NCBI GenBank assembly: GCA_947034895.1
Contig: OX344763.1
Coordinates: forward strand, 2,606,501 to 2,670,500
DNA from: Rhytidiadelphus loreus
Lineage: Eukaryota; Streptophyta; Bryopsida; Hypnales; Hylocomiaceae
Direction of reading: 5' to 3'
DNA length: 64,000 nt
The number at the start of each line of letters is the position of its first letter. Positions within the stretch are counted from its first letter, which is position 1. Below are positions 22,991-34,199 of this stretch, piece after piece. The notes under the pieces were generated by a model that was given only the letters and a program-made list of their open reading frames with translations, had not been told where the DNA came from and did not search any database. Both the position numbers and the translations under genes were made by a program.

Positions 22991-25089
22991 GGAGGTGTGG
23001 GGAGGGGGGAGGATTTGGATTTTTTGAGGTTGTTTTTGGAATTGTTTTTGGATTGTTTTTGGATTGTTTGTGGAATGTTTTTGAAATCTTTAAGAATTTT
23101 TCAGAAATTATGAATTTAGAGTTCAAATCGTATTTTATTTTCAATTATATTTTGAATTTGATTGAAGTTCTAATTAAATTCATAATGTAATTCAACTTTG
23201 TTTGTATCAAGGTTTTTAACATATGAAAGGCCCGTAATTGCTTCTAAATATTAGTCTTCAAAGAAGGCTTAAATCTTTATTTATATATTTTATTTCAATA
23301 GATTTAACTAAATGATCTAACTTATATTTATTTTGACCTATTTTTCCATCTTGAAATTGTAAAATAAAAAACTTCACCAATTGCAACATCATGATGCTTG
23401 GATTTAAAAAAAATAATGTTTCATTCATACCAAATGATTATGTTTCATTTTTCCAAAATTTTATTTGAAAAATTTAGATACATATCAATTCTACAATTTG
23501 TAATTTTCCATCAAATGCTAAAAAAATATGTTAAAGAATCTATATTAAAAATTGCAACAAAAAATATTTTATATTCATGCTTGGAGAAAATAATAAGTGG
23601 ATATAAATAGAGATTGATTTACAACATTCAATGAAAAGAATTCTAGTAATGAAACTAAAGATTTCCAAGCCTAATGGTTGTAATGTACTAATGTACATGT
23701 TGTAGTCAAAAATTTGCATCCTATTTTTGAAATTTAAAAAATATATATTTGAAATTGCATTCAATAAAGAAACTTAAAATTTACTATACAGTGCAATTTC
23801 TACTTTAAATTGGAAATTGAAATTCTTCATGAGTTTCACCTCCCTAATCTATATAGAACAATCCAAAAATTCTCACAAGATTAATATTTTAGAAACTAAT
23901 TTGAAATTCCTATTTATTTGAAAAATACATTCAAATCTACTTGGCTAACATGCATACATATCTAGAAAATCTATACATCATACAATAACTTTCTCATGAT
24001 GTAATCAAAAGTTATAAAAATTGTGAGTCCTTCAAACTATCCCTTCACCACATGTTGTGTAAAATTTTAAAGGAAAAAAAAGGGAATTCAATTTCTAAAT
24101 ACATGAATAAAAACACTAGAAATATTGTCAAGAAATTCTACTTTGTTCTTTAGAGGTTTAAATTTAAATTTAAATTTTTCTGACCCCTAAAGGACCATTG
24201 TCCCCTCGGTGGACAAAATGGATTTCGGGCAAGTTTGTATGATCTTAATTTTTAGTTAAACTTTTTGAAACCTCCTCATAAGATAGAAAAACTTATTAGC
24301 TACGTGGTAATATAGATTTTATTTCAATTGGTGCTCGGGAGCAAAAGTTATGGCATCTTAACCATAAATTTCACGTCACTAGGCAGAATAAGAAATGTAC
24401 AGAAATTTGAAATTAATTTTTCAATTTTTTCCTTCTTGAAAATCATATTTTTGTCTACATGTAAAGCTTTTATTCATTCCATTTGATTAGCACTATGAAA
24501 GTTAAAAACAATTTTGTGTCCAAACGTGCAATTTGAACATCTTCTTGAAAAAATAACTTATTGTATGCAATTTTGGATGCAATTCTCACAATTTTTCAAA
24601 AAAAAATGTTTAACAACTTTAAGTTTCCTATTTAGAACAATCTCACCGTTGACATTATTGTATTTCAATTCCATTTTAGAGCTATTAATGCTTTAGTTTT
24701 TCTTTCAATCTTGAACTTGCTTCTACTTAATAATTTAAAAAGAAATGAAAATCAAGAGTGTTTTTAAAAAAACAAAATTTAATTCTAAACTTTCAACACA
24801 ATTCTTGAACACAAAATTTTTTAAATATTTAAATTCTAGATGAGCAATTTCCAAATTCTAATTTAGAGCTATTCAAATTGTATGTTCTACATTACAAAAA
24901 ACTTGAATAGGAATTGTGTCCAAACCACCTCCTAGTAAAATGTTTGCCAAATAATTAAAATATCTTTAATTGAATTGAAGTTTTTAACACTAAAATTTCA
25001 TGTGGAAAATTTTTAAACCACCAAGTTTGACATTGTATAAGCAATAGAAATATTTTCTATTAACTACTTAACTCACAATTCAGTCTTTT

Positions 25090-25452
25090 TTCAATTCAGC
25101 AGACTTTGGAGGCTGTTTTTGCATAGTACAGTATTTTATTTCAAAAAACTTCAAACTAGTAAAAGTTGGAAGATCAAGTAAACTTTCATCTCCAAAAATC
25201 CGTTTGTGATTTTGAGTCTTCAATAAAAAGTTATGGGCAAAATTCAGAGAGAGTGTTTGTAAATATCAAAAAATAATTTCATTCCAAACCCTCTCTGAAT
25301 TTTGCTCATAACGTTTTAATGAAAACTCAAAATCACAAACGGATTTTTGGAGATGAAAGTTTACTTGATCTTCCAAATTTTACTAGTTTGAAGTTTTTTG
25401 AAAAAAGGTACTATACTATGAGAAATTAGCCTCCAAAGTCTGCTGAATTGAA
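25090..25452. repeat. Long foldback hairpin inside CACTA copy 1
   Basis: Arms 25090-25253 and 25291-25452 are almost perfectly complementary; the left arm starts TTCAATTCAGCAGACTTTGG and the right arm ends with its inverse. The loop is about 37 bp. Mismatches are few, for example GTCTTCAATAAAAAG against CGTTTTAATGAAAAC. An RNA across it would be a ~160-bp double strand, a natural substrate for Dicer-like enzymes. Copy 2 carries the same hairpin at 29097-29458. Confidence 0.85.
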
Positions 25453-25526
25453 CCAAAAATGACCAAAATTTGAAAACCGAAATAAATAACTTTTTTTTCC
25501 CATTATAGTCATGTAATTTTCCACAT

Positions 25527-25589
25527 GGTGCAATGGATAAGACCTTGCACCCCTAACCAAGGGGTGCAAGGTTCAAACCCCATTGCACC
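25527..25589 (+). other. tRNA-like nested hairpin with box A and box B words (CACTA copy 1)
   Basis: The outer stem GGTGCAATGG pairs with CCATTGCACC and the inner stem CCTTGCACCCCT pairs with AGGGGTGCAAGG, separated by small internal loops. TGGTGCAATGG (25526-25536) fits the RNA polymerase III box A consensus TRGYNNANNNG, and GTTCAAACC (25571-25579) fits box B GWTCRANNC, at tRNA-like spacing. No normal acceptor stem closes it, so this is not a functional tRNA. It may be a tRNA-derived relic or a coincidence created by the palindrome. A second copy is at 28960-29021 in CACTA copy 2. Confidence 0.5.
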
Positions 25590-25875
25590 CCGCCCGTGTG
25601 GGGTGCCACCTAGGCGCTGCCCTTGTGGCGCTTGCATGGCAGTTTTTTATTTTTTATTTTTTCAAAATTAAAAAATTGAAAAAAAATTAACAAATTTTTG
25701 TTGAAAATTATGTACAAATCAACAAAAACTTGTTGATTTTTGTCCAAATCAACACAAACTATTTTGTCCGAATCAACACTTTTTTGTGAAGTTGGACGCT
25801 GAATTTTCTACTAGTGCTCCTATCTTGGCGAAGTCGCTTCACTTCTGTAGTTTTTCTTCAATGCCAATAAATCTT

Positions 25876-26175
25876 CATTAGATGTTTTCTAGGGGTGGGG
25901 AGGGCCGTTTCGGGCCTGTTCCCGACCCTGATCCCCCCGGTAGTTTCCGGGAACAACCGTTCTCGAGCCGTTCCCGATAGAAATTTTTTGGAAAAAAAAT
26001 TAAAAAAAATTAAATTTTACATTCTTGAAATGAGAAAAAAAAACAGAAAAAAAAAAAAAAAAATTGCCGATGTGGCAGTCACCTTACCACATCAACAGGT
26101 AGTTCGCAGCAGTTCGTAGCAGTTCCAAGGCCTGATAACTCGCGGCCCTCCACAATGTTGGAAACCCATCTAATG
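25876..26175. mobile_element. CATTAGATG-ended MITE, 300 bp
   Basis: The left end CATTAGATGTTTTC and right end CATCTAATG are inverted, and CTT flanks both sides. GC-rich outer parts (GGGAGGGCCGTTTCGGGCC) surround an A-rich centre. It is the same family as 10742-11032. A 75-codon frame inside is a repeat shadow. Confidence 0.6.
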
Positions 26176-26454
26176 CTTCTATCTATTTTCTATGTACATA
26201 TTGAGTTCAATGTCAAACTAGTTGTGCATGATGTTGCGACGTATAGTAAGTGTGTTGTATTGCATTTGTTGCTGCAAGACCACATCTCATGAATGCATAG
26301 AAATTGCTTTTTTTTGCATACTTGTAGGGGGCTAGAAGCAATTGGGGAAGAATGCACTTCTTTCTATATTTGCAATTGGTTCATTGTTATCCAAACTTCT
26401 TGCAAAGGAGGTAACCTACTTGTATCTTCCTTTTCTTCTCCTTAGGATTACTAA

Positions 26455-27420
26455 TCATTGGTTATTCATGCAAATTTGTGGGATTATCTTGCAATAAGAT
26501 GCTTGATAACTTACCACTAGAGCATTCTCCCTAATGGCAACATGTAGCTTCTTTCCTTGTGCTCTAACATTTTTAGCAATCCACAACTCATTGTATTTCT
26601 TCTTGCATTTGACTGCCTCCATTCTAATTTTCTTTTCTTGTAACATTACAAAAATTTTGAGGCCTGCAAAAGGCCATTAATTTTTTGTTTTTGGCACCCC
26701 TACAGTACAAATATAGAAAAATAAAAAATAAAAAAATATGGAAAAAATAAATAATTTAAAATAATTAAATTTTTTTTTGTCAAACTAACGTGTCGCTAAC
26801 GTTACAGTAATAGTGCCATGTCAACTTCCAAATATAATATTTTATTTTATTTTATTTTTTCTATAATTGCATTGCTACCTTCCAAAACTCATAGCCTTGT
26901 TTAGGCTAGAATTTTTTCCTAATGCTTCTTGTTCTTCTCTTGTGCTCTTTGTTCTCTAGTGGCTTCTTTTCTAACTTTCTTCTCACATTCTTGTGTAGTT
27001 TTTTCCTCCTTAGTTGCCATATCTTCCAGATCTTGTAAATGCTACTATTCTTTCAATAGTATAGACATTTGATAGTCGGTTTGAGGTTCCATTCTTGCTT
27101 TGGACATAGGAGGTAGCTATACATGTAGAAGCTCCAATAATTTAGTAAAACCATTTGTCCCTACATCTCCTTATACTTAGGCTAATCCTCCATCTTCATT
27201 ACTTAAGCTTCCACTTCCATTTTGTGTCCATAGTGCTTTGCTTCTTTACCATCAATCTGCTCATAATATTGTTCACATATAGGAATGTCTTCTAAACAAT
27301 ATCTCATCAAATAGCTCTTAAATTTTTCAAGGCTCTAGTTCATATTGAAGATGAACTCCACTTGTTGTCCTTTCATAAACTTGACTTGGACCCATCCTAG
27401 AGTTCATAGCAAGGTGATTG
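26455..27420 (-). pseudogene. Decayed coding segment with coiled-coil-like Lys/Glu-rich stretches
   Basis: Read on the minus strand from about 27390, one frame gives readable protein (FKSYLMRYCLEDIPICEQYY, then DGKEAKHYGHKMEVEA) interrupted by TAG and TAA stops. After a frame change near 27110 it continues with MEPQTDYQMSILLKE and the highly charged DLEDMATKEEKTTQECEKKV. A last open piece at 26646-26455 is also Lys-rich. The charged pattern suggests a helical or coiled-coil protein, but no domain is recognisable. A transposon accessory gene or a host gene are both possible. Several stops and at least one frameshift make it non-functional. Confidence 0.35.
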
Positions 27421-28681
27421 AAAAAAATATCAATCCTATTTTGCATCACATTTAGAATGAGTGAGTTGATTTCTGCTAAAATTTTTTACAATAGAACCTG
27501 ATGAACTTGAATTTTTTTATTGGAGATGGTTAACTTGATTTTAATTATATCTCTTATTTTTTAGAAATTAAAAAAAATCATTCTATATTTAGGAGTCAAT
27601 TTTGCTAATTTGTCACACTTTGAGGTTTAGGGTTTTCTTAGTATTAGGGAGTACCCAAAATTAATGATCTAGACTTGAAATTTTTGTGGTCTATTCCTCT
27701 AGTAGGGGTACATGTGCCTACCAAAGGAAATCTAAAAAGAAATATTTTATGACCTCTATATATGTACAAATACAACTCCCTTGTCCACACACATCTAAAT
27801 ATTAAAGATGGTTTTGACTTCCATTTTTTGGTTTGCCGGACCATGTTAAGGGTGGCTTCAAAAGACAGAAGTTGGGAGTTTTCTTGTCCCTTCAATGCAT
27901 TGTTCATTTTTGAGAATGCACAGTACGACCGACATGAGTGTTGTATCCGTCCTACATTCTAGGCTCTATTTGGTAGGTTTCAATTCTATTTTGTGTACAA
28001 GCTCGTGCATGGAAATGTCTTCAAATTGTAGGTGTCCGGTCATGAACGACATTAGCTGATAACGTGCTCTGTTTTGCAGATGGGAGTTGACATTCACTAG
28101 GAAGCCTCCGCTGTAGTGCACTCCTTCAATTGAAACAACAACAAGAAAATGTACAGCTCTAATGTACATATGCAACTTGCAATGTCAATGTGTATTTACA
28201 AGCATTGAGGATTGTCGTTATCTATGAAGGCTACTTCAACCTTACCTCGATTGCATCCAGATGTAGAGAATATTGATTGTATTGAAGACTTCATACAATT
28301 GTATTTACTCCCTGGGAACCCAACAGTGAATGTTTGTTTACTCTTCTGCTTCAAGGTCGATTTTGAAGCTCTTGCTCTCTATAGGTGACACCATCTGTAC
28401 TGAAGGTGTGGAGTGTGGGCTAGCTTAGTATTTACTGAATGGAGCACAATTGCGGAGAAAGAGTTGAAGTGAATTCTTTCCTAGATGTTGGAATGCAAGG
28501 AGACGAACCATCCACATAGTACTTATATGTTTCAAAGGTAGTATTCCTATTTGTAGTTGTGTATTCCTTTGTCGATAGAAACTAAAGCAAGGCATATGAA
28601 GAAGGTCGTCCTTGTCATCAAGTAGTTCAATAGGTGCTTCGACTAGTTATGAAGCACACTTTTGTAGCCCCATGGATGAAG

Positions 28682-28684
28682 AAC
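28682..28684. other. Target-site duplication AAC (left) of CACTA copy 2
   Basis: AAC here and AAC at 32340-32342 flank the second element exactly. It differs from the CTC of copy 1, so the two copies inserted independently. Confidence 0.85.
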
Positions 28685-28959
28685 CACTAGTAGAAAATTC
28701 AGCGTCCAACTTCACAAAAAAGTGTTGATTTGGACAAAATAGTTTGTGTTGATTTGGGCCTGTTGATTTCGACAAAAATCAACAAGTTTCTGTTGATTTG
28801 GACAAAATTATAGCTAAAACTTGTTGATTTGGACAAAAATTCCAACTAAAACTTGTTGATTTTTTTTCAATTTTTCAATTTTGAAAAAAAAGAAAAATGA
28901 AAACAGCCATGCAAGCAACGCCACGCGGGCAGCGCCTAGGTGGCACCCCATACGGGTAG

Positions 28960-29021
28960 GGTGCAATGGGGTTTGAACCTTGCACCCCTTGGTTAGGGGT
29001 GCAAGGTCTTATCCATTGCAC
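28960..29021 (-). other. tRNA-like nested hairpin (CACTA copy 2)
   Basis: This is the inverse of the structure at 25527-25589. The box A word on the minus strand is TAGTGCAATGG, one base different but still within the consensus. The inner stem-loop is unchanged and the box B word GTTCAAACC is intact. Confidence 0.5.
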
Positions 29022-29096
29022 TATGTGAAAAATTACATAACTATAATGGGAAAAAAAAGTTATTTATTTCGGTTTTCAAATTTTGGTCATTTTTGG

Positions 29097-29458
29097 TTCA
29101 ATTCAGCAGACTTTGGAGGCTAATTTCTCATAGTATAGTACCTTTTTTCAAAAAACTTCAAACTAGTAAAATTTGGAAGATCAAGTAAACTTTCATCTCC
29201 AAAAATCCGTTTGTGATTTTGAGTTTTCAGTACAAAGTTATGGGCAAAATTCAGAGAGGGTTTGTAAATATCAAAAAATAATTTCATTCCAAACCCTCTC
29301 TGAATTTTGCCCATAACTTTTTATTGAAGACTCAAAATCACAAACGGATTTTTGGAGATGAAAGTTTACTTGATCTTCCAACTTTTACTAGTTTGAAGTT
29401 TTTTGAAATAAAATACTGTACTATGCAAAAACAGCCTCCAAAGTCTGCTGAATTGAAA
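29097..29458. repeat. Long foldback hairpin inside CACTA copy 2
   Basis: It has the same ~160-bp arms as 25090-25452, bounded by TTCAATTCAGCAGACTTTGG and its inverse, with a loop of about 37 bp. Confidence 0.85.
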
Positions 29459-31499
29459 AAAGACTGAATTGTGAGTTAAGTAGTTAATAGAAAATATTCC
29501 TATTGCTTATACAATGTCAAACTTGGTGGTTTAAAAATTTTCCACATGAAATTTTAGTGTTAAAAACTTCAATTCAATTAAAGATATTTTAAATATTTGG
29601 CAAACATTTTAGTAGGAGGTGGTTTGGACACAATTCCTATTCAAGTTTTTTGTAATGTAGAACATACAATTTGAATAGCTCTAAATTAGAATTTGGAAAT
29701 TGCTCATCTAGAATTTAAATATTTAAAAAAATTTGTGTTCAAGAATTGTATTGAAAGTTTAGAATTAAATTTTGTTTTTAAGAAACATGCTTGATTTTCA
29801 TTTTTTTTTAAATTATTAAGTAGAAGCAAGTTCAAGATTGAAAGAAAAACTAAAGCGTTAATAGCTCTAAAATGGAATTGAAATACAATAATGTCAACGG
29901 TGAGATTGTTCTAAATAGGAAACTTAAAGTTGTTAAACATTTTTTTTTGAAAAATTGTGAGAATTGCATCCAAAATTGCATACAATAAGTTATTTTTTCA
30001 AGAAGATGCTTAAATTGCCCGAAAAACAAAATTGTTTTAAACTTTCACAGTACTAATCAAATGGAATGAATAAAAGCTTCACATGTAGACAAAAATATGA
30101 TTTTCAAGAAGGAAAAAATTAAAAATTTAATTTCAAATTTTTGTAGATTTCTTATTCTAGTACCTAGTGACGTGAAATTTATGGTTAAGATGCCATAACT
30201 TTTGCTCCCGAGCACCAATTGAAATAATATTTATATTGCCACAAAGCTAATAAGTTTTTCTATCTTATGAGGAAGTTTCAAAAAATTTAACTAAAAATTA
30301 AGATCATACAAACTTGCCCGAAATCCATTTTGTCCACCGAGGGGACAATGGTCCTTTAGGGGTCAGAAAAATTTAAATTTAAATTTAAACCTCTAAAGAA
30401 CAAAGTAGAATTTCTTGACAATATTTCTAGTGTTTTTATTCATGTATTTAGAAATTGAATTCCCTTTTTTTTCCTTTAAAATTTTACACAACATGTGGTG
30501 AAGGGATAGTTTGAAGGACTCACAATTTTTATAACTTTTGATTACATCATGAGAAAGTTATTGTATGATGTATAGATTTTCTAGATATGTATGCATGTTA
30601 GCCAAGTAGATTTGAATGTATTTTTCAAATAAATAGGAATTTCAAATTAGTTTCTAAAATATTAATCTTGTGAGAATTTTTGGATTGTTCTATATAGATT
30701 AGGGAGGTGAAACTCATGAAGAATTTCAATTTCCAATTTAAAGTAGAATTTGTACTCTATAGTAAATTTTAAGTTTCTTTATTGAATGCAATTTCAAATA
30801 TTTTCTTTTGAAATTTCAAAAATAGGATGCAAATTTTTGACTACAACATGTACATTAGTACATTACAACCACTAGGTTTGGAAATCTTTAGTTTCATTAC
30901 TAGAATTCTTTTCATTGAATGTTGTAAATCAATCTCTATTTATATCCACTTATTATTTTCTCCAAGCATGAATATAAAATATTTTTTGTTGCAATTTTTA
31001 ATATAGATTCTTTAACATATTTTTTTAGCATTTGATGGAAAATTACAAATTGTAGAATTGATATGTATCTAAATTTTTCAAATAAAATTTTGGAAAAATG
31101 AAACATAATCATTTGGTATGAATGAAACATTATTTTTTTTAAATCCAAGCATCATGATGTTGCAATTGGTGAAGTTTTTTATTTTACAATTTCAAGATGG
31201 AAAAATAGGTCAAAATAAATATAAGTTAGATCATTTAGTAAAATCTATTGAAAAAATAAATATAAATAAAGATTTAAGCCTTCTTTGAAGACTAATATTT
31301 AGAAGCAATTATGAGCCTTTCATATGTTAAAAACCTTGATACAAACAAAGTTGAATTACATTATGAATTTAATTAGAACTTCAATCAAATTCAAAATATA
31401 ATTGAAAATAAAATACGATTTGAACTCTAAATTCATAATTTCTGAAAAATTCTTAAAGATTTCAAAAACATTCCAGAAACAATCCAAAAACAACTCCAA

Positions 31500-32110
31500 A
31501 AACAACCTTAAAAAATCCAAATCCTCCCCCTTCCCCACACCTCCCCAAATCAACCCCAAAACAACTCCAAAATCAACCTCAAAACAACCTCCAAATCAAC
31601 CCCCCAAACAGCCCCCAAATCAATCCCAAACAACCCCCAAACAACCCCCCAAACAACTCCCAAACAACCCCAAAACAACCCCCCAAACAACCCCAAAACA
31701 ACTTCCAAACAACCCCCAAACAACCCCCCAAACAACCCCCCAAACAACCCCAAAACAACCCCAAAACAACCCCCAAAACAACCCCCAAAACAACCTCCAA
31801 AACAACCCCCAAAACAACCCCAAAACAACCCCCAAAACAACCCTCAAACAACTCCCAAACAACCCCCAAAACAACCTCAAAATAACCCCCCAAACAACCC
31901 CAAAACGACCTCAAAACAACCTCAAAACAACCCCAAAACAACCTCAAAACAACCCCCAAAACAACCTCAAAACAACCCCCAAAACAACCCTCAAACAACT
32001 CCCTAAAACCCCCCCAAACAACCTCAAAATAACCCCCAAAACAACCTCAAAACAACCCCCCAAATAACCTCAAAACAACCCTAAAACAACCCTAAAACAA
32101 CCCCAACACA
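31500..32110. repeat. CCCCAAACAACC minisatellite in CACTA copy 2
   Basis: This is the complement of the repeat in copy 1, about 150 bp longer, with 9-12-bp units. The G-rich strand is the minus strand. It creates the 221-codon open frame at 31402-32067, which is rejected as a gene. Confidence 0.9.
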
Positions 32111-32342
32111 ACCCTAAAACATTAACAAAAACATGTTGATTTGGTTGTTGCACTATTCACATGAACAAAAATTTGTTAAACCATTTTGTTAACTTGTGCT
32201 CAAATCAACAAAAATTTGTTAACCATTGTGTTAGCTTGGGCTCAAATCAACAAAAAAATGTAAAAACAGTCAATGCAGTACTCAAATCAACAAGTTTTTG
32301 ATGATTTTCTGTTGATTTGGACACAATTTTCTACTAGTGAAC

Positions 32343-33196
32343 GGAGGTCTTTCACAAGAAAGGGTGCACCCGATGAAGTCCAATTCTCCCTATGTCATTG
32401 TAAGAAAATCTTTTTTTGAATGAAGTTTTTGCTAATGTATTGCAATGTGCAAGTGTTACTGATTCAATTTTCCATTGTACTGCATGTCATCAATGACAAG
32501 GTCTGTAGCATTCAGTGATTTTAGTGCTTGTGTTGCTCTTACAATAGTGAACAGTACAAGAATGATAGCTTTGAATTATCAGAACAAAAAACAGCCAATT
32601 GTGAATGATATGAAAAATTGTTTTTCTATGGCTGACCACTTTATTTACTTGTATTATGTACATACAAGACAGCACACGTGACTGACTTGAACGCAAAGGT
32701 CTGTTTAATCACTACATCTGTACAAAAGAAGGGGTACAAAGTGGTATGTTGAAGTAGCTTGCTGTAGCTATGCAAAAAAAGAGTATTAGCCGTTTTCTTT
32801 TTGAAATGTACAACTTTCAGTGGGGCCCTAGAGTGCAAGAAAAAACGCATCGTCTATATGCATTGTACGTGATTAGCGTCAAGAACTGCAGTTCTAGTCA
32901 TAGTGCTATAGAATGGTTAACTAAGAAACACTTTTCGCATTGGTCCATACATTTTTCAACTATTACATAATATTACTCTTTACAACTTCTTCAACAAAAT
33001 CTTCTTCACATCCATTATTCACCTCCAAAGGAAAATAATGGCCATTTTCAATCTTCAGAAAATATTAAGGAGGTTTAGCGTTGCTGGCATCTGGAATTGT
33101 TGGTGTTCCGCCTTCAACCAAATGGACAATTGCCTGCTTTGCATGGGCTTCATGAGAAAGGACCAAACGCTCTGAAGAAGGGCATCTTTCATCTTA
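32343..33196. other. Intergenic DNA, no gene recognised
   Basis: Several short overlapping frames on both strands (32475-32970) show no domain and no splice-linked pattern. The part 33030-33196 may be the diverged 3' portion of the trihelix relic. Confidence 0.35.
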
Positions 33197-34190
33197 TCAC
33201 CTTTGCAAACCAATCGTCAAAGCGTTGGACAATTGTGCAAGGCAACTCACAACCTCACCTTGTTTCTGTATAGCAAGCTTTGCATTGTCATTGGCTTGTC
33301 TGGTACTTTCGTATAGTCTCTTGTCTCAGTCACATTGGTATTGCATCTGTTCCAAAAAAAACTGAAGCTACATTTCAATTTTTGAATGTTCTAAACCACG
33401 ACTTGTTTCGGCCATGTCCTTCATTTGGCTAGCCAACACATCTCCAGAAGCACGCATGGCATCCACTATGAGGGAGTGACTTGACAAGATCTTGCGACGA
33501 ACACCAATGTTTCCAGGTCTGCAACGCAAATTTGCATCCCGGATGTCGGATGAACTCAGCAATTGAGGTGTGATACTTGGAGGAATGGATCCTTTAGGTG
33601 TTGGTGCAGGAGTCCTGGTTGGTGATTAGGGGGAAGAACTAAGAGAGGCTCGACGCTTGGCGCTGCCCACTGCTGCAACTAGGGATTGTGTGCTTTCTGT
33701 CACTTCATCACTATTCAACGAAGCACCGTACGGAGTGCAAGGGTTGTCCTCAACGTTGTCACTACACTCTTCATTTTGTGGATGTTGTATGGCGGTAGGA
33801 GGTGTGTTGTAGTTGCTGTCATCTGCAAATAACAAATCTCATATATACGCAGGTTGGACAACAAGACGCAATCCGTACCAATCGTAAATTTGCATGAAGA
33901 TGCCGTGTGAAAAAGATCTTGGAGGTCCATCACTCTTCTTTTCAATTGTGTTCATATCCCAATAGCACAATGCATTTATTCTACTACGTGACAGAAAATC
34001 GACGATGCACTTGTATTTCGGAATGAGCAGGTTCCATTTACTTTTGCATGTTGATCCATTGCGAGGGCACAAAGACACTTCTACTTGTCAATGAACAAAG
34101 CCCTCTTCGTTTCTATGAGCGCAACAATTTCTTGTTGGCTCCAATTTGGGCCCCTCTCTTTCCTCGCTTTCTTCGTTGGAATAAGTCATT
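33197..34190 (-). pseudogene. SANT/trihelix (Myb-like) DNA-binding protein, pseudogene
   Basis: On the minus strand a frame ending at TAG (34083-34081) gives RGPNWSQQEIVALIETKRAL, the first helix of a plant Myb/SANT-like trihelix domain. After a frame change the second frame gives CKSKWNLLIPKYKCIVDFL, then YWDM, a basic EKK stretch and an FMQIYDWYG segment, which are helices two and three plus the usual follow-on helix. That frame stays in register to 33197, through a Ser/Thr/Pro-rich linker and a helical tail (DKRLYESTRQANDNAKLAIQ, then KQGEVVSCLAQLS). It is broken by TGA, TAA, TAG and TGA. Several of these stops fit CGA-to-TGA or CAG-to-TAG transitions, as expected from methylated-cytosine decay (inference). 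Such proteins bind DNA in the nucleus, and some belong to families amplified with transposons. The tail resembles an oligomerising coil. The frameshift in the first helix-loop also removes the link between helices one and two, so this is non-functional. Confidence 0.75.
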
Positions 34191-34199
34191 CTACATTAC

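Larger units (their letters stand above)
22311..25816 (+). mobile_element. Non-autonomous CACTA (En/Spm) element, copy 1, 3506 bp
   Basis: It begins CACTAGTAGAAAATTGTG and ends as the inverse AATTTTCTACTAGTG, the classic plant CACTA terminus, with a perfect CTC duplication outside. Within about 250 bp of both ends, the word TTGTTGATTTG (or its complement CAAATCAACA) is repeated, matching the subterminal repeats that the En/Spm TNPA-type protein binds. There is no transposase frame. The 228-codon minus-strand frame at 22458-23144 is a product of a G-rich minisatellite and is not accepted as a gene. Internally, in order: minisatellite (22535-22990), AT-rich filler, part of a TTAA-family element (from about 24180), a long hairpin (25090-25452) and a tRNA-like hairpin (25527-25589). 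Copy 2 at 28685-32339 is nearly the same in inverse orientation. Mobility would need an autonomous relative elsewhere. Confidence 0.92.
25820..28681. other. Spacer between the two inverted CACTA copies
   Basis: It holds a CATTAGATG-ended MITE (25876-26175), decayed reading frames on the minus strand (26455-27420) and otherwise AT-rich sequence. The part 27600-28680 is closer to balanced composition, but its frames (for example 27966-28175 minus) match nothing I recognise. Confidence 0.5.
28685..32339 (-). mobile_element. Non-autonomous CACTA (En/Spm) element, copy 2, 3655 bp, inverted
   Basis: It begins CACTAGTAGAAAATTCAGCG, equal to the inverse right end of copy 1, and ends ACACAATTTTCTACTAGTG, equal to the inverse left end of copy 1. 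The perfect AAC duplication and subterminal CAAATCAACA words are present. All internal landmarks of copy 1 recur in reverse order: tRNA-like hairpin, long hairpin, TTAA-family fragment, a conserved 70-codon open segment (30936-31148, translated identically to 23398-23610) and the G-rich minisatellite (C-rich on this strand, 31500-32110). The length difference comes mostly from the minisatellite and from extra CAAATCAACA units near one end. It has no transposase. Confidence 0.92.

Noticed and set aside
22458..23144. 228-codon Pro/Thr/Asn/Gln-rich open frame (minus) and its counterpart at 31402-32067
   Set aside because: The unit of the minisatellite has no stop codon in most frames, so long frames open on both strands and in several registers. 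Apart from the N-terminal AT-rich lead-in there is no protein-like sequence.
22308..32342. The two CACTA copies as one composite transposon carrying the spacer
   Set aside because: Each copy has its own perfect 3-bp duplication (CTC and AAC), and no shared duplication flanks the whole block.
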